Assembly (NCBI RefSeq): GCF_018294505.1
Contig: NC_057798.1
Coordinates: 374,852,839 to 374,916,838, forward strand
Origin: Triticum aestivum
Taxonomy: Eukaryota; Streptophyta; Magnoliopsida; Poales; Poaceae
Reading direction: 5' to 3'
Length of the DNA: 64,000 nt
The notes beneath the pieces are model-generated. The model had not been told where the DNA came from, ran no database searches, and saw only the letters and a program-made list of their open reading frames with translations. The position numbers and the translations under genes are program-made. Positions 35,079-46,798 of this stretch are shown here, one piece after another. Within the stretch, counting starts at the first letter, position 1. Each line of letters starts with the position of its first letter.

Positions 35079-35299
35079 CGGCTTATTCGCGCAGCTAGGG
35101 GGGTAAAACATAAAAATACCCTGGCTTTTCGCATTCATACGACATGTGGAAGAGGGCCATTATTGGACGTGGAAGCCAAGGAGCGCAACATTTATAAGGA
35201 AACCGGACACTATTCGGTAAACACATGGAGTATGGAGGAGAACCCGCCTTGCAAACGCCGAAGACAATATACGCGCCGGACTCATCGTCATTGAAGCCT

Positions 35300-35313
35300 G
35301 GTTCGGGGGCTAC
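35300..35313 (+). promoter_or_regulatory. A polypurine tract
   Basis: ggttcgggggctac immediately precedes the 3' LTR. It is short and imperfect but in the right position. Confidence 0.6.
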
Positions 35314-35784
35314 TGAGGGAGTCCTAGACTAGGGGGTGTCCGGATAGCCGAAGTATCATCATCAGCCGGACTCCAAGACTATGAAGATACAAGATTGAAG
35401 ACTTCGTCCCGTGTCCGGATGGGACTTTCCTTGGCATGGAAGGCAAGCTTGGCGATACGGATATGTAGATCCTACCGTTGTAACCGACTCTGTGTAACCC
35501 TAGCCCTCTCCCATGTCTATATAAACCGGATGGCTTTAGTCCATAGGACGAACAACAATCATACCATAGGCTAGCTTCTAGGGTTTAGCCTCCTTGATCT
35601 CGTGGTAGATCTACTCTTGTAATACCCACATCATCAATATCAATCAAGCAGGACATAGGGTTTTACCTCCATCAAGAGGGCCCGAACCTGGGTAAAACAT
35701 CGTGTCCCTTGTCTCCTGTTACCATCCGCCTAGACGCATAGTTCGGGACCCCCTACCCGAGATCCGCCGGTTTTGACACTGACA
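35314..35784 (+). repeat. A 3' LTR (471 bp)
   Basis: Pairs with 25791-26263. TATA box at about 35517-35525. Followed by the atggg TSD. Confidence 0.95.
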
Positions 35785-36977
35785 ATGGGGTTTATATCAT
35801 ATTGCATGAGTTTATCCCTCTACATCATGTCATCTTTCTTAATGTGTTACTCTGTTCTTATGAACTTAATACTCTAGATGCATGCTGGATAGCGGTCGAT
35901 GTGTGGAGTAATAGTAGTAGATGCAGGCAGGAGTCAGTCTACTTGTCACGGACGTGATCCCTATATACATGATCATGCCTAGATAATCTCATAATTATTC
36001 GCTTTTCTATCAATTGCTCGACAGTAATTTGTTCACCCACCGTAATACTTATGCTATCTTGAGAGAATCCACAAGTGAAACCTATGGCCCCCGGGTCTAT
36101 CTTTTATCATATAAGCTTTCAATCTACTTTTATTTGCATCTTTACTTTTCCTATCTATATTATAAAATACCAAAAATATATGTATCTTATCATACTATCT
36201 CTATCATATCTCACTTTCACAAGTCGCCGTGAAGGAATTGACAACCCCTTTATTGCGTTGGTTGTGAGTTCTTTGTTTGTTTGTGTAGGTGCGTGGGACT
36301 TTTGAGGAGCCTCCTACTGGATTGATACCTTGGTTCTCAAAAACTGAGGGAAATACTTACGCTACTATTGCTGCATCACCATTTCCTCTTCAAGGAAAAC
36401 CAACGCAAGCTCAAGACGTAGCAGTGAACTACTCCCTCCTCGTCATGGAGAGCGCCGGGATGATGAATATGACCACCGGTGATGGATTCCCCCTCCGGCA
36501 GGGTGCCGGGATAGGCTCCGAGAGGTTTTTGGTGGCTACAGAGGCTTGCGGCAGCGGAACTCATGATCTAGGTTATTTTCTGGAGGTTTTAGTATTTATA
36601 GGAATTTTTGCCGTAGGTCTCACGTCAAGGAGGTGCTCGAGTCGTCCACGAGGTAGGCCCACGCACCCAGGGGGAGTGGGTGTGCCCCCCACCCTTGTGG
36701 ACGGCCCGGGACTCTTCTGGCCCAACTCTTTTGCTCCGGGGTCTTCTTTTGGTCCATAAAAATCATCGAAAATTGGCACGTCAATTGGACTCCGTTTGGT
36801 ATTCCTTTTCTGTAAAACTCAAAAACAAGGAAAAAACAGAAACTAGCACTGGCTCTAGGTTAATAGGTTAGTCCCAAAAATGATATAAAAGTGTATAGTA
36901 AAGCCCATAAACATCCAAAACAGGAAATATAATAGCGTGGAACAATCAAAAATTATGGATACGTTGGAGACGTATCA

Positions 36978-37192
36978 CTGTACTACAAGAGAAGCATGAA
37001 GACTTGAAGAGGAATCTAGGACTACCCGTGGAGAACTAGAAGCGAGAACCTGAAGTGGAGATCCATTCGGAGGACTACATCATCTTGGACGACACCGACA
37101 CGGACAGTGATGCAAATGATGATAGTGATGACAACTACGTAGACGAAGCTGGAGAAGATATCATGGAGTCTTCCACCGATCAAAATTTCTAG
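36978..37192 (+). pseudogene. G1 ORF1, C-terminal part
   Basis: Continues ORF1 after the S2 and S5 insertions: a coiled-coil-like segment (LQEKHEDLKRNLG), one in-frame TAG, then a strongly acidic Asp-rich tail (DDTDTDSDANDDSDDN). It ends with a TAG at 37190-37192. About 200 bases of spacer (37193-37392) separate it from gag. Confidence 0.65.
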
Positions 37193-37392
37193 ACGACCAC
37201 CATGTTACTAGTAGTATTCTTCCAAGTAGTTAGCTTCGAACGATTTGTAGTCGTAGTTTAGATCATTTGTGTGAACCTTGTTTGATATTGAATGAAGTGA
37301 GTTAATTGTAATTGTCTCATATGCATGTGGGTAGTGAAATCTCTCTTAAACCTTATTCTATTCTATTTTCTCACCCCCTCTAAACCCATCAG

Positions 37393-38645
37393 ATGCCTCC
37401 AAGATGTGACACCAGATTCGTGTTCTCGTCGGAGCTCACCCAGTTGATCTAGCAGCAGAATGCCTTGATGTAGATGTTAGTCAAGAATCAGAATCAGAAC
37501 CAAGGCAACAACAACAACCCACCGCCACCACCCCCTGTTGACAACCTAGCCTGTTTTCTGAGGTTGAGTCCGTCGGTGTTCTCTAGCAGCACCGAGCCGA
37601 TTGTTGCAGATGATTGGCTCCGCAAGATTTGAAGAGAGCTGACTACTGCAGGACGCATAGATGCGGAGAGAGTGCGCTTTGCCGTGCATCAGCTTGCTAG
37701 ACCTACCACATCTTGGTGGGAGAACTTCACCACCACTTACCCCATAGCAACCATTACATGGGATCAGTTTCAGCAGACCTTCCGTACCACACATGTTTCA
37801 GCTGGAGCAATGAGTTTGAAGAAGCATGAGTTTCGCAACTTGCGCCAAGGAACTCGTATAGTGGGACAGTATGTGGATGAGTTCAACAAGTTAGCACGCT
37901 ATGCCCCAAATGATGTGGCCACAGATGCCGCGAAGCATGAGAAGTTTCTTAAGGGACTCAATGATGAGCTAAGTATGCAGTTGATGGTGGCAACTTTCAA
38001 ACAACTACCAGGAGCTGGTAGACAGGGCCCTCATGATAGAAGGCAAGCAACAGCAGATTGACAATCGCAAGGGGAAGTATGGACAGCGGAGGTACACTTC
38101 TGGAGCTCAACAGAAGCCCCGCTATTCCCCGTACTCGGGAGGGCATACTCATAACCATGGAGGCCATAACCATGGAGGACATACGCACAATGGAGGAAGT
38201 TCACACAACCACAGTGGGCCAAAGAGTGGCAATGGGAATGGAGGCAGCAATAGTCAGAACCGTTCCAACACCGCGACACCCGCCAAGAAGGATCTGAGTC
38301 ACATTACTTGTTTCAAGTGCGGGAAGACTGGACACTACGCCACTGAATGTTCTGAAGCAAAGAATGGAAATGGCAACGGAAGTTTGAGAAAGAATCTCAA
38401 CCCCTTCACTAGAGGTCAGGTGAACCACGTCAGTATGGAGGAGATTGAGGAGAAGCCCGACACAGTTGTCGGTAAGTTTTTGATTAATGCATATACAACA
38501 CTTGTTCTTTTCGATACTGGTGCATATCATTCATTCATATCAAGGGGATTTGTGGATAAGTATAAGTTGCCAACTGTAGCCCTTAAGTCACCTATGTTAG
38601 TAAGTTCTCCACGAGCGGAGTATATGGCTAGTAGGGGATGCTATC
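37393..38645 (+). pseudogene. gag-pro: G1 gag with zinc knuckle and start of protease
   Basis: ATG at 37393 (MPPRCDTRF). Two early stops (TAG near 37450, TGA near 37630) and a shift near 38010 break it. The capsid part shows the chromovirus pattern (LARPTTSWWENF, FRNLRQGTRIVGQYVDEFN). A His/Gly/Asn-rich stretch (38140-38260) precedes a CX2CX4HX4C zinc knuckle (CFKCGKTGHYATEC, 38311-38352). Protease begins with LFDTGAYHSF, the DTG catalytic motif. The frame is cut at 38645 by B and resumes at 52173. Confidence 0.88.
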
Positions 38646-39168
38646 TGTCGTGGAATTAACACGTCAGATCTCCTCATGAAAGGACTTAGTCGCGGAGCCA
38701 TCGCTACGGGTTAGCTTGAAGGGGTTAAACCGGACAAGGGACACGGGAGTTTTATACTAGTTCGGCCCCTTCGATGAAGGTAAAAGCCTACATCTAGTTA
38801 TGATGGGATTGATTGGGTTTCGATGATCAGGGAGCAAATATGCTTTGCCTGAGGCTCGAGTTGTTGTCTATCGTCCCTGAACCGCCGCCAGGTCGTCCCT
38901 TTATATACACAGGTTGACGCCTGGCCGGTCTACAGAGTCCCGAGGCCGACTCATACAAGGGTTCGGCTCGGTCTCTCCTTTCCTAACTTACAACACAAGT
39001 TTACATAACCATGGTGGTTTGCTATTATGGGCCCTAATCCGCCTTTGGGCTCCGGGCCTCTAAGCTTCATAGTAAAACGCCATCTTCTGAGTCTTCATGG
39101 GCTTCAATACGATTGAGGTAAATCGGCCCCTCCTGGGCAGTTTATACTCAATAGTTATATCCCCAACA
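38646..39168 (-). repeat. B 3' LTR (523 bp)
   Basis: Pairs with 51645-52168, tgtcgtgg to ccccaaca. Minus-strand TATA box (plus tttatata, 38900-38907). Just inside, the minus strand reads TTTTCGGGGCCTAA (39169-39182), the polypurine tract. Confidence 0.93.
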
Positions 39169-39256
39169 TTAGGCCCCGAAAATCGAGGCGACAGCTGTAC
39201 CACTTGTCGCTTTGGACTCCTCGATTTTCGTACCTGTCACTTATCTCCCTTCCTTG

Positions 39257-39265
39257 TTATAAATA
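39257..39265 (+). promoter_or_regulatory. TATA box of the B antisense gene
   Basis: ttataaata, followed after about 25 bases by a CT-rich leader (39285-39315). It lies outside the LTR, so the gene appears to have its own promoter on the strand opposite to gag-pol. Confidence 0.6.
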
Positions 39266-39438
39266 AGCCCGACGGGCACTTTCATTTCTCCCCTTTCTTC
39301 TCATCTTCTTCCTCGTGACCCGAAGAACTCCAGCGCCGCCGCCGCCGTCGATCTTCGAATCTACACCGACCAAGGCCGCTGCATCACCCTGTTGGTTCCA
39401 GAGACCCTGCCACGCTCCTCCGCCGCCGAGTAGCCCTG

Positions 39439-39943
39439 GTAAGTTCATTTCCCTGTAACCCTAGATCTTCATTAGGGTTTTCGAGTTCATCCATGTCCGT
39501 CGCCGTTCCTCAGTTCTTTTGCAGCCTTCTCTTTAGTCCTTTTACTGAGGTTATATATATGCGTTTGCTAGGCTTTGATTTGCGGCTAGATTCATTTTAA
39601 TAGTCCACCATCCCGTGGCTTCTTGCTGCTCCAAACAGACTGTGCTTGGATCTTCTCTGTTCCTCTTAGCGCCATTGTAGGGTTCAGGAAAATTTTCTTT
39701 AGTTATCCACGGTAGATCCAAAATTGTATTGCGATATTGTGAAACCTGTTTTTGTAACACTTCGTAGATTTTGAACCCAGGCCCTTCTGCCTACGGGCGG
39801 TTTAACCTTTGATAACCAATCCGCCATATATCATTAGCCCTCTCTTAAACCACCAACTGAACTTGAACAACAATTTTCCGGTTTAACACTGGATAGTACA
39901 CTTAAACCGTTAATTGTAAACCGGCTTTTATTTTTCCTTTCAG
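39439..39943 (+). other. Leader intron of the B antisense gene
   Basis: Donor ctg|gtaagt at 39439. Acceptor after a T-rich tract, ctttcag, at 39943. It is about 505 bases with plant-like AT-rich sequence and ends 13 bases before the ATG at 39957. Many plant genes have a leader intron of this kind, so active transcription in this direction is plausible. Confidence 0.55.
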
Positions 39944-39956
39944 TTTTCCTTCCGAG

Positions 39957-42900
39957 ATGACCAAACAATTCTCTGCTTGCAATTGGGTTCCGTCCCAGAT
40001 TACGGAGACACAAATCAACGGATATGTCACCACTGGTGCTTTAGCCTCCAAAAGGGTCCTTCATTGGCGAGTTCCGGGCTCTGAATGCCCACCTGAACCT
40101 CAAGATGGAGAAGTGATTGTATTTATGCAACACTTAGACCGGGAATTCAGCCCGCCCGGATCAAAAAAATTCTAGGATGTCCTCGCAAGCTTCCAACTCC
40201 ATCCGCAAGATATTGGACCGAACTCCGTGTCCAATATATGCAACTTTCAAGTATTCTGCGAAGTCTACCTTCAAGAAGAGCCATCTGTGGAGTTGTTCCG
40301 GGATTTTTTTCATTTGAACCGCCGTACAGAGTTCTCTGATGGTCCCAACACAGAACTTGGTGGTGTTTCAATTCAGAAAAGGAAAGAAGTTGATTTCCCT
40401 CATGCAAAACATCATAGCCATCCTAAAGATTGGAACCAAACTTGGTTTTATTGCCGAAACACTGCCCCTGATGGAGAAAATCCTTTGCCGGGTTATCGCC
40501 CTCACTGGCTTAGCAACGGTCACCCATTACCCTCACGCTTATCCGCCGCAGAACGGAAAAACTTTGCACCTCAACTCACCAAGCTCCGGGCTCTCATGGC
40601 CAATGGTTTGACTGGCATTGATCTCGTCCGCTGCTGGGTTTCTTGGGGCATTTTGCCTTTAAGCCACCGCCCCGGATTGATGCATGAATATACTGGCAAC
40701 GTAAGACCCTCAACGCTATCATGAAGTAGTAATGACGGACTGAGGGAGTCCTGGATTAGGGGGTGTCCGGATAGCCGAACTATCACCTTTGGCCGGACTC
40801 CTGGACTATGAAGATACAAGATTGAAGACTTCGTCCCGTGTCCGGATGGGACTTTCCTTGGCGTGGAAGGCAAGCTTGGCGATACGGATATGTAGATCTC
40901 CTACCAGTGTAACCGACTCTGTGTAACCCTAGCCCTCTTCGGTGCCTATATAAACCGGAGGGTTTTAGTCCGTAGGACGAACAACAATCATACCATAGGC
41001 TAGCTTCTAGAGTTTAGCCTCTCTGATCTCGTGGTAGATCTACTCTTGTACTACCCATATCATCAATATTAATCAAGCAGGAGTAGGGTTTTACCTCCAT
41101 CGAGAGGGCCCAAACCTGGGTAAAAACATCGTGTCCCTTGTCTCCTGTTACCATCCGCCTAGACGCATAGTTCGGGACCCCCTACCCGAGATCCGCCGGT
41201 TTTGACACCGACATGGACCTTGAAGTTACTGAATCTGTGAAGAAGATGCTTGATGAAACGATCTGCATGCAGCCAAACCGGGTTGCCACCTTTTTCTGTC
41301 TCCAATCAACCACCAGCGGTAAAGTTCATCTTAACACTTACTGATTCGCCTCCGCTTTAATTATGTGCTAATATTTCCTTGCCTTAATTTCACAGGCCAG
41401 CAGCTCCTTCTGGAAATGGACTAAACCGGCCAGGGCTCCTCGTGTAAAGACCAAGGCCACCAAGAAAATTGCCAAGAAGAAAACCGCCGAGTCTTCTGAT
41501 CCGCCAGAAGATGATGAATCAGATGCAGAGGTAGAACTTGACTCACTTGGTTCCTTTTTTGTACATCTTATTGACAATGATTATTCCCAGGACGACGCTG
41601 AGGCTAGCCATGCAGACCATGTTGAGGTAATCACTCTTTCTTCCGATTCAGATCTTGTGCCGGTTCAAAGAGTTCGCCATACAGTTCGGAAAGTAAAACA
41701 CTCTCACCCCCTTGCTCATTTGGATCCAAAATTTTCTTTGAAGACACAGCAAGCTGCAGAGTGTCGCACAACCCGGCACAGTGGCCAACAAATCACCTCA
41801 TCTGGTCTACCAGATACACCAACCCAGAAACGTCGTCCAGAGGTGACTTGTTCTCCTGAAAAACTTTATCCTTTGAAGGGTTTCTTCTGATGCCCACTCA
41901 ATCCTCCTGACCCGGATTATCAGGCATCTTCCAACTCGTCTGGCGGTTCTTCAACCACTCAGCTGCCTCCCCTCAAGACCATCGCTGGGTAAGTACATTG
42001 TTCTTCAATTTGTTTCTTCATGCATCGGTTTATCATATTCTAACTTTGGATGTTGTAGTGCCAAGGCCCGATTGAGTAAGAAAGCCAAGACCAGTGGCCC
42101 TACTAACGATGTTGATCCGGAGAAGACCCCAGAGAATGATGGCGAAAATCCTGAGATTGCCATAGACAACTCTGCTCCGCAAAACCCAGGCGCTGATGCT
42201 AACCCGCCAGAAGCTGAACCGGAGACACATGTTGATACATCAAATCCTCATGCCACTCCTCCAAATCCAATTGTTGATCAGCAGGATTCAACTGCTAATC
42301 CGCCAAGCCCTGCTACCAGACCGCCAAGCCCAGTTAAGAAGAATGTTAATCCATCCAGCCCAGCCAAAGATGATGATGTTGTTGTCACTAGCACTGCGTA
42401 TACCGCCCCAGGCAATCCAGTTATTTTATCCAAACATTCCGCCAAGGATGAATTTATGAACAAGGGGAAAAGCAAGACCGACTTGTCAGACTATGCTGAT
42501 TTGTCTGCTCAGGATCTTCATTCCGATTTCTTGAACCGTCTCTTCACAAGCTGGGATTATGAGGCCGGTTTGGTAAATCTGATGAAGGAACGCTATGAGG
42601 TAAACCGTTTGATCTTTTATTCTGTACCTTCATTGCATTGTAGCCCCCAAGGGCCGGTTTGTCTTAGAAAGTCAAACCGAGACTTTGTATATTCCATACT
42701 GTACTTTGTTGATTTTCCTTGTGTATTTTTTGATCAAACACACATTAGCCCCCAAGTGCCAAGATTAAAACTTGCATTAATCCTTGGGACATGAAACAAT
42801 CAGTAGAAAAAGTGATCCACAATAGCCCCCAAGTGCCAAGTGTATAACTGGTTATATGCTTGGGACTTTCAAAAAGATATTGACATGCTCTTCTGACTGT

Positions 42901-43920
42901 TGCAGACTGAGATAAATCAACAAGTCTCTCAAATTGTTGATCTTCAAGAAAATCTGAAATTCCATCAAGCAGAAACCACCAAGGCCAAGGATGATTTAAA
43001 AACCGCCTTAACCACCATGGAGCAACTCAAAGAGTGGTTCAAGTCTGAGCGGGCCAACTGGGATACCGAAAAGGCTGGATTGCTGAAGCGAGCGGAAGAC
43101 GCTGAATCGGCTCTTAAACTAGTGGCGGAAGAGCTTACTAGATTGAAGCGCCAAGTTAATGCCATGATATCTGCAATATTTGGTGAGTACCTTTTGCTAA
43201 GGCTTTGTGAATGTTCCGCTTTGAAATTTTGCCGGTTTAACATGAAATCCTTAAACCGCTGTAGGTAGCCGCATTGTTCATCTGGGCTCTGATATGCAGA
43301 TGAAGCTAAAGGCCGCCTATACGCTGATTGAACAGCTGTATACCGGTGCCCAACGGGTTATCTGCACAATTTCCTATGATAATGCGGCCCCAACACTGAT
43401 CAAGGACACTCTGGCCAGGTTATCTATGACGCCGGCACAAATAGAAGAGGTGAAGCGATCCACTGCCAGGGCTGGCGCTTTGTTAGCATTTACCCGAGCC
43501 AAAGCATGGATAGCTGATCTTGATCCGGTTGATATTGCCAAGGGCTTTCCCAGTGAACAAGAAAACGGGGCAGTGTTTGATAACGAAGCCCTCAAAAATG
43601 TGACAAGGGAGATGCGTCCTCTGGCGAGTCAGTTGGCAGAAGAAGCTAACTTGACGGTTCACCGGTCCTTCTATGATGCTAACAACAAACGGGTTGAGGC
43701 TGTTATTCCAGAAGTGCAAAATATTATTCCGCCAATCCGTAAGCACACTTACGCCCCTGATGTTGATCCGACTGAATTTATAAGTGAAGAGGCTATCTTT
43801 CAGGCTTTAACCCGGATTGACTGGACCACCACTGACTTCCAGCCATTGGATGGGGAGGAGGAGGCTGAACTGACGCCAGATGACCCATCCACTTCGCGTC
43901 AACATGGCGATGAAGCTTGA
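39957..43920 (+). pseudogene. B antisense accessory gene, multi-exon (gypsy-type transposon domain protein)
   Basis: The ATG at 39957 opens MTKQFSACNWVPSQ. Exon 1 (to about 40700) has an in-frame TAG at 40173, after which the same frame continues (ICNFQVFCEVYLQEE, DWNQTWFYCRN). This is the N-terminal half of a 'putative gypsy-type transposon' (PF04195-like) domain. A solo A LTR sits at 40741-41213. Later exons, by splice signals: to 41318, 41396-41530 (Lys-rich), 41591-about 41890, about 42061-42600 (Pro/Asn-rich linker), 42906-43180 (coiled coil, LQENLKFHQAETTKAKDDLK) and about 43268-43920 (helical domain, LIEQLYTGAQRVICTI; stop TGA at 43918-43920). Domain order matches the A antisense gene. 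Function unknown. The stop and the LTR insertion disable this copy. Confidence 0.75.
40741..41213 (+). mobile_element. Solo A-family LTR inside the B antisense gene
   Basis: 473 bp, tgagggagtc to gacaccgaca, with TATA box near 40946-40954. Flanks are cggac (40736-40740) and tggac (41214-41218), a TSD with one C-to-T difference at a CpG. There is no internal region. It lies just after exon 1 of the antisense gene. Confidence 0.92.
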
Positions 43921-45170
43921 TCCAGCAATCTGGTTGATACTTCAGAAACTGTCCAGTTTAAGACAATTCATATTTTGGGCCATTAAGCGCCTTGTAATAG
44001 GGTAGCAAAACTACTTTGATCTGCTGCCATCATGTAGTGGGAGATACTTTATGTGATCCGTCATGAAAATTTCAATGTTGGCTCATATATCATAGTATGC
44101 AATCCCTATGTCTGCATAAAAAGAATTGTCCTGGCGGTTTACCGCCGAACGGGTCATAATGCCCAAGATAAAGCATGATTGATAGTCAAACCTTAAGAAA
44201 TATGAAATAACTCATACCTGTGATGTGATATCACGTTAGTTGGTTTACCAACTTTGATTGTAATAAGGGTGAAGACCCAAATCTGGAATTTTGGATAACT
44301 CCATCATGTACTGATGGCGTATAATAAGTCATGCCGGGTTATAATGAACACCAGATGATCAAAACTGGCAACAAGTAGTCAAAGCCAGGCCGGGTTATGA
44401 AACTCCGGTTTGATAATAAGGTCTGTCAACTCGTAGTTGAAAACCAAGGCGGTTTAAGAAACACCGGGCTAATAAGATGGCTGAAAAGCCATACCAGGTC
44501 AAAGAGACCGGTTTAACATAGAATTTATAAGAAAAATGACAAACACAAATAAAACCGTGTAGTCGAGGCTTTCCAAGGGCTGCCAGGCCCAAATTCGAGG
44601 CTTTTCATGGGCTGCCAGGCCGCTGAGTTAAACCATTTGACAAAGCCTTTTAAGATGGGCCTCCAACTAACCAATCACCGTTTTAACTTTGACAAGTTCA
44701 GGGTCTCAATGAGAGTAACTGTCAAACGTTCGGAGGGTCATGCCAGGATTACCTGGATAGGAGTGGCTTACTTGATGAAGGCAGATTAACCCGGGGTTTT
44801 AGGTAAATATACCAGGCTTCCAAGCCGTGGGTCGATACCCAGCTACAAGGGTCCTTTCAAACTCCTTGGTATTTGACACAAGGAGCCCCCAAGTAACATG
44901 ATGAGCTGTGCTCATTGGGTGCCTATGTTTGAGCTGTGCATAGCATCCAGACTCTCTTTGGCCCCTTGGGTGTGAAGCTCCCAAGCTGTATTGTGGCATG
45001 ATAGCCGGTTTAACAGGCAGTACTCCGCTTTGTCAGCTGAAGCCCCCATGTAACTCAAAGGATATTTGAGAAAAAACAGCAGAGGCCCTGCTTATAGCAA
45101 GGATGCTAGTTTACTTTATTGATCATAATATATACATTGTCGAAATATGTACATAAGAAAAGCCTATGGC
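43921..45170. other. B spacer between the antisense gene and integrase
   Basis: Non-coding, between two converging 3' ends. It is rich in recurring ccggttta/taaaccgg-like words and holds a 32-bp-period duplication near 44564-44627 (cgaggcttt ... gggctgccaggc). No domain seen. Confidence 0.6.
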
Positions 45171-46798
45171 TCAAGTGTAGTAAGGCCGTAGGAGAGCTAT
45201 GTTCCACGGCCGCCGGGTCTCCTCCTCAGAGCTGCGTGAGTTGTCTCGAACGTCAATGAGGTAGTATGATCCGTTGTGCAGATTTTTGCTGACCACAAAG
45301 GGCCCTTCCCAAGGTGGGGATAACTTGTGCATGTCGGTCTGATCCTGGATGAGCCGGAGCACCAAGTCGCCTTCTTGAAAGGTTCTTGTCCTAACCCGGC
45401 GGCTGTGATAACGCCGCAGGTCTTGTTGATAAACCGCCGATCGAGCCAGAGCCATGTCCCGTTTCTCATCTAACAGGTCCAGCGCCTCTTGGCGTGCTTG
45501 CTCGTTGTCCGCTTCAACATAATTAGCAACCCGGGGCGAGTCATGACGAATATCACTTGGGAGGACTGCCTCTGCCCCGTATACCATGAAGAAAGGTGTG
45601 TAACCTGTTGATCGATTGGGGGTGGTGTTGATGCTCCATAACACAGAAGGCAATTCTTCCACCCAACAACCCGGCGTCCGCTTCAAGGGAATCATGAGCC
45701 GGGGTTTAATACCCTTCAAGATTTCTTGATTGGCTCTCTCTGCTTGACCGTTGGACTGAGGGTGCGCCACAGATGCTAAGTCAAGCCGGATGTGCTCTCT
45801 CTGACAGAAATCCTCCATCTCACCTTTAGAAAGGTTTGTAACATTATCCGTGATAATACTGTGTGGAAAGCCAACACGGAAGATACTCTTTTTGAGAAAT
45901 TGAACCGCCGTAGCCGCATCACACTTGCTGACAGGCTCCGCTTCAACCCATTTGGTGAATTTATCAACCGCCACCAACAGGTGGGTCTTCTTATCCTTGG
46001 AACGCTTAAAGGGCCCCACCATATCGATCCCCCAAGTGGCAAAAGGCCAAGTGATAGGAATCATCCGTATTTCTTGAGCCGGAACATGAGCTCTGCGTGA
46101 AAACTTTTGACAAGCATCACACCGCTTGACCAGATCCTCTGCATCAGCATGAGCTGTCAGCCAGTAGAACCCATGACGAAGAGCTTTGGCAACCAGGGAC
46201 TTTGACCCGGCATGATGACCACAATCCCCTTCATGAATTTCCCGTAGAATCTCTTGGCCTTCTTCTGGAGAAACACAATGTTGAAATACGCCTGAAACGC
46301 TACAGCGGTGTAACTTGCCATTATGAATAACCATGGACTTGGATCGTCGGACTATCTGCCGAGCCAGGAATTCATCATTTGGTAACTCGCTGCGGTTCAT
46401 ATACGCCAGACATGGAACCGTCCAATCTGGCACAACATGTAAAGCGGCCACCAATTGAGCCTCCGGATAAGGAGCAACCAAATCCTCTTCTGTAGGCAAC
46501 TTAACAGACGGGTTATGCAAGATATCTAAAAAGGTATTGGGAGGTACCGGTTTGTGCTGAGATCCAAGCCGGCTTAAAGCGTCTGCTACTTTGTTTTTGC
46601 GCCGATCAATATGCTCAACCTGATACCCTTTGAAGTGACCTTCCACAATATCCACCTCACGTCTGTAAGCCGCCATGAGTGGATCCTTAGAATCCCAAGT
46701 ACCAGAAACTTGCTGAGCCACCAGATCAGAATCTCCAAAACAACGAACTCGACTTAACTTCATTTCTTTAGCCACCCGGAGACCATGGAGTAAAGCTT
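45171..46798 (-). pseudogene. pol: B pol: RNase H end and integrase
   Basis: Open for 534 codons from 46775. A missing base near 46798 puts it out of frame with the upstream RT-RNase H. RNase H C-terminal half first (FGDSDLVAQQVSG), then integrase: zinc site H181, H187, C219, C222, and catalytic D251 (GIDMVGPF), D310 and E346 (NGQAERAN) with 35-residue spacing. The usual TDNG reads TDNV here, next to catalytic D310. The C-terminal GPFVVSKN block ends RPWNIALLRPYYT. Confidence 0.9.

Larger units (their letters stand above)
25791..35784 (+). mobile_element. A: complete Tat-lineage Ty3/gypsy element (9994 bp) with an antisense gene
   Basis: Flanked by exact atggg TSDs (25786-25790, 35785-35789). 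Order: 5' LTR (25791-26263), gag (26311-27160, frameshifted), protease-RT-RNase H (27331-29535), RNase H end and integrase (29536-31419), spacer, antisense gene (34986-32229, minus), polypurine tract and 3' LTR (35314-35784). The LTRs differ at about 18 of 471 sites plus one 2-bp indel (hand count, 3.8%). Integrase is open, but gag and pol carry stops and shifts. Confidence 0.95.
24846..36423 (+). mobile_element. S3: solo LTR of the S1 family, split by the A element
   Basis: The pieces 24846-25790 and 35790-36423 join to about 1.58 kb and match the reverse complement of the S1 5' LTR throughout. The TSD gtgaa is exact (24841-24845, 36424-36428). There is no internal region, so it is a solo LTR. 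It sits inside S5 and hosts the A element. Confidence 0.9.
23698..36977 (-). mobile_element. S5: solo LTR of an S-type family, split by S3
   Basis: The pieces 23698-24845 and 36429-36977 make one LTR of about 1.7 kb, starting tgatgtctactac and ending gacgtatca. No PBS, internal region or second copy is present. Flanks are atgta (23693-23697) and ctgta (36978-36982), a TSD with one mismatch. This is the footprint left by recombination between two LTRs. The minus-strand assignment follows the S-type convention that the LTR opens TGATACGTC. Confidence 0.85.
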
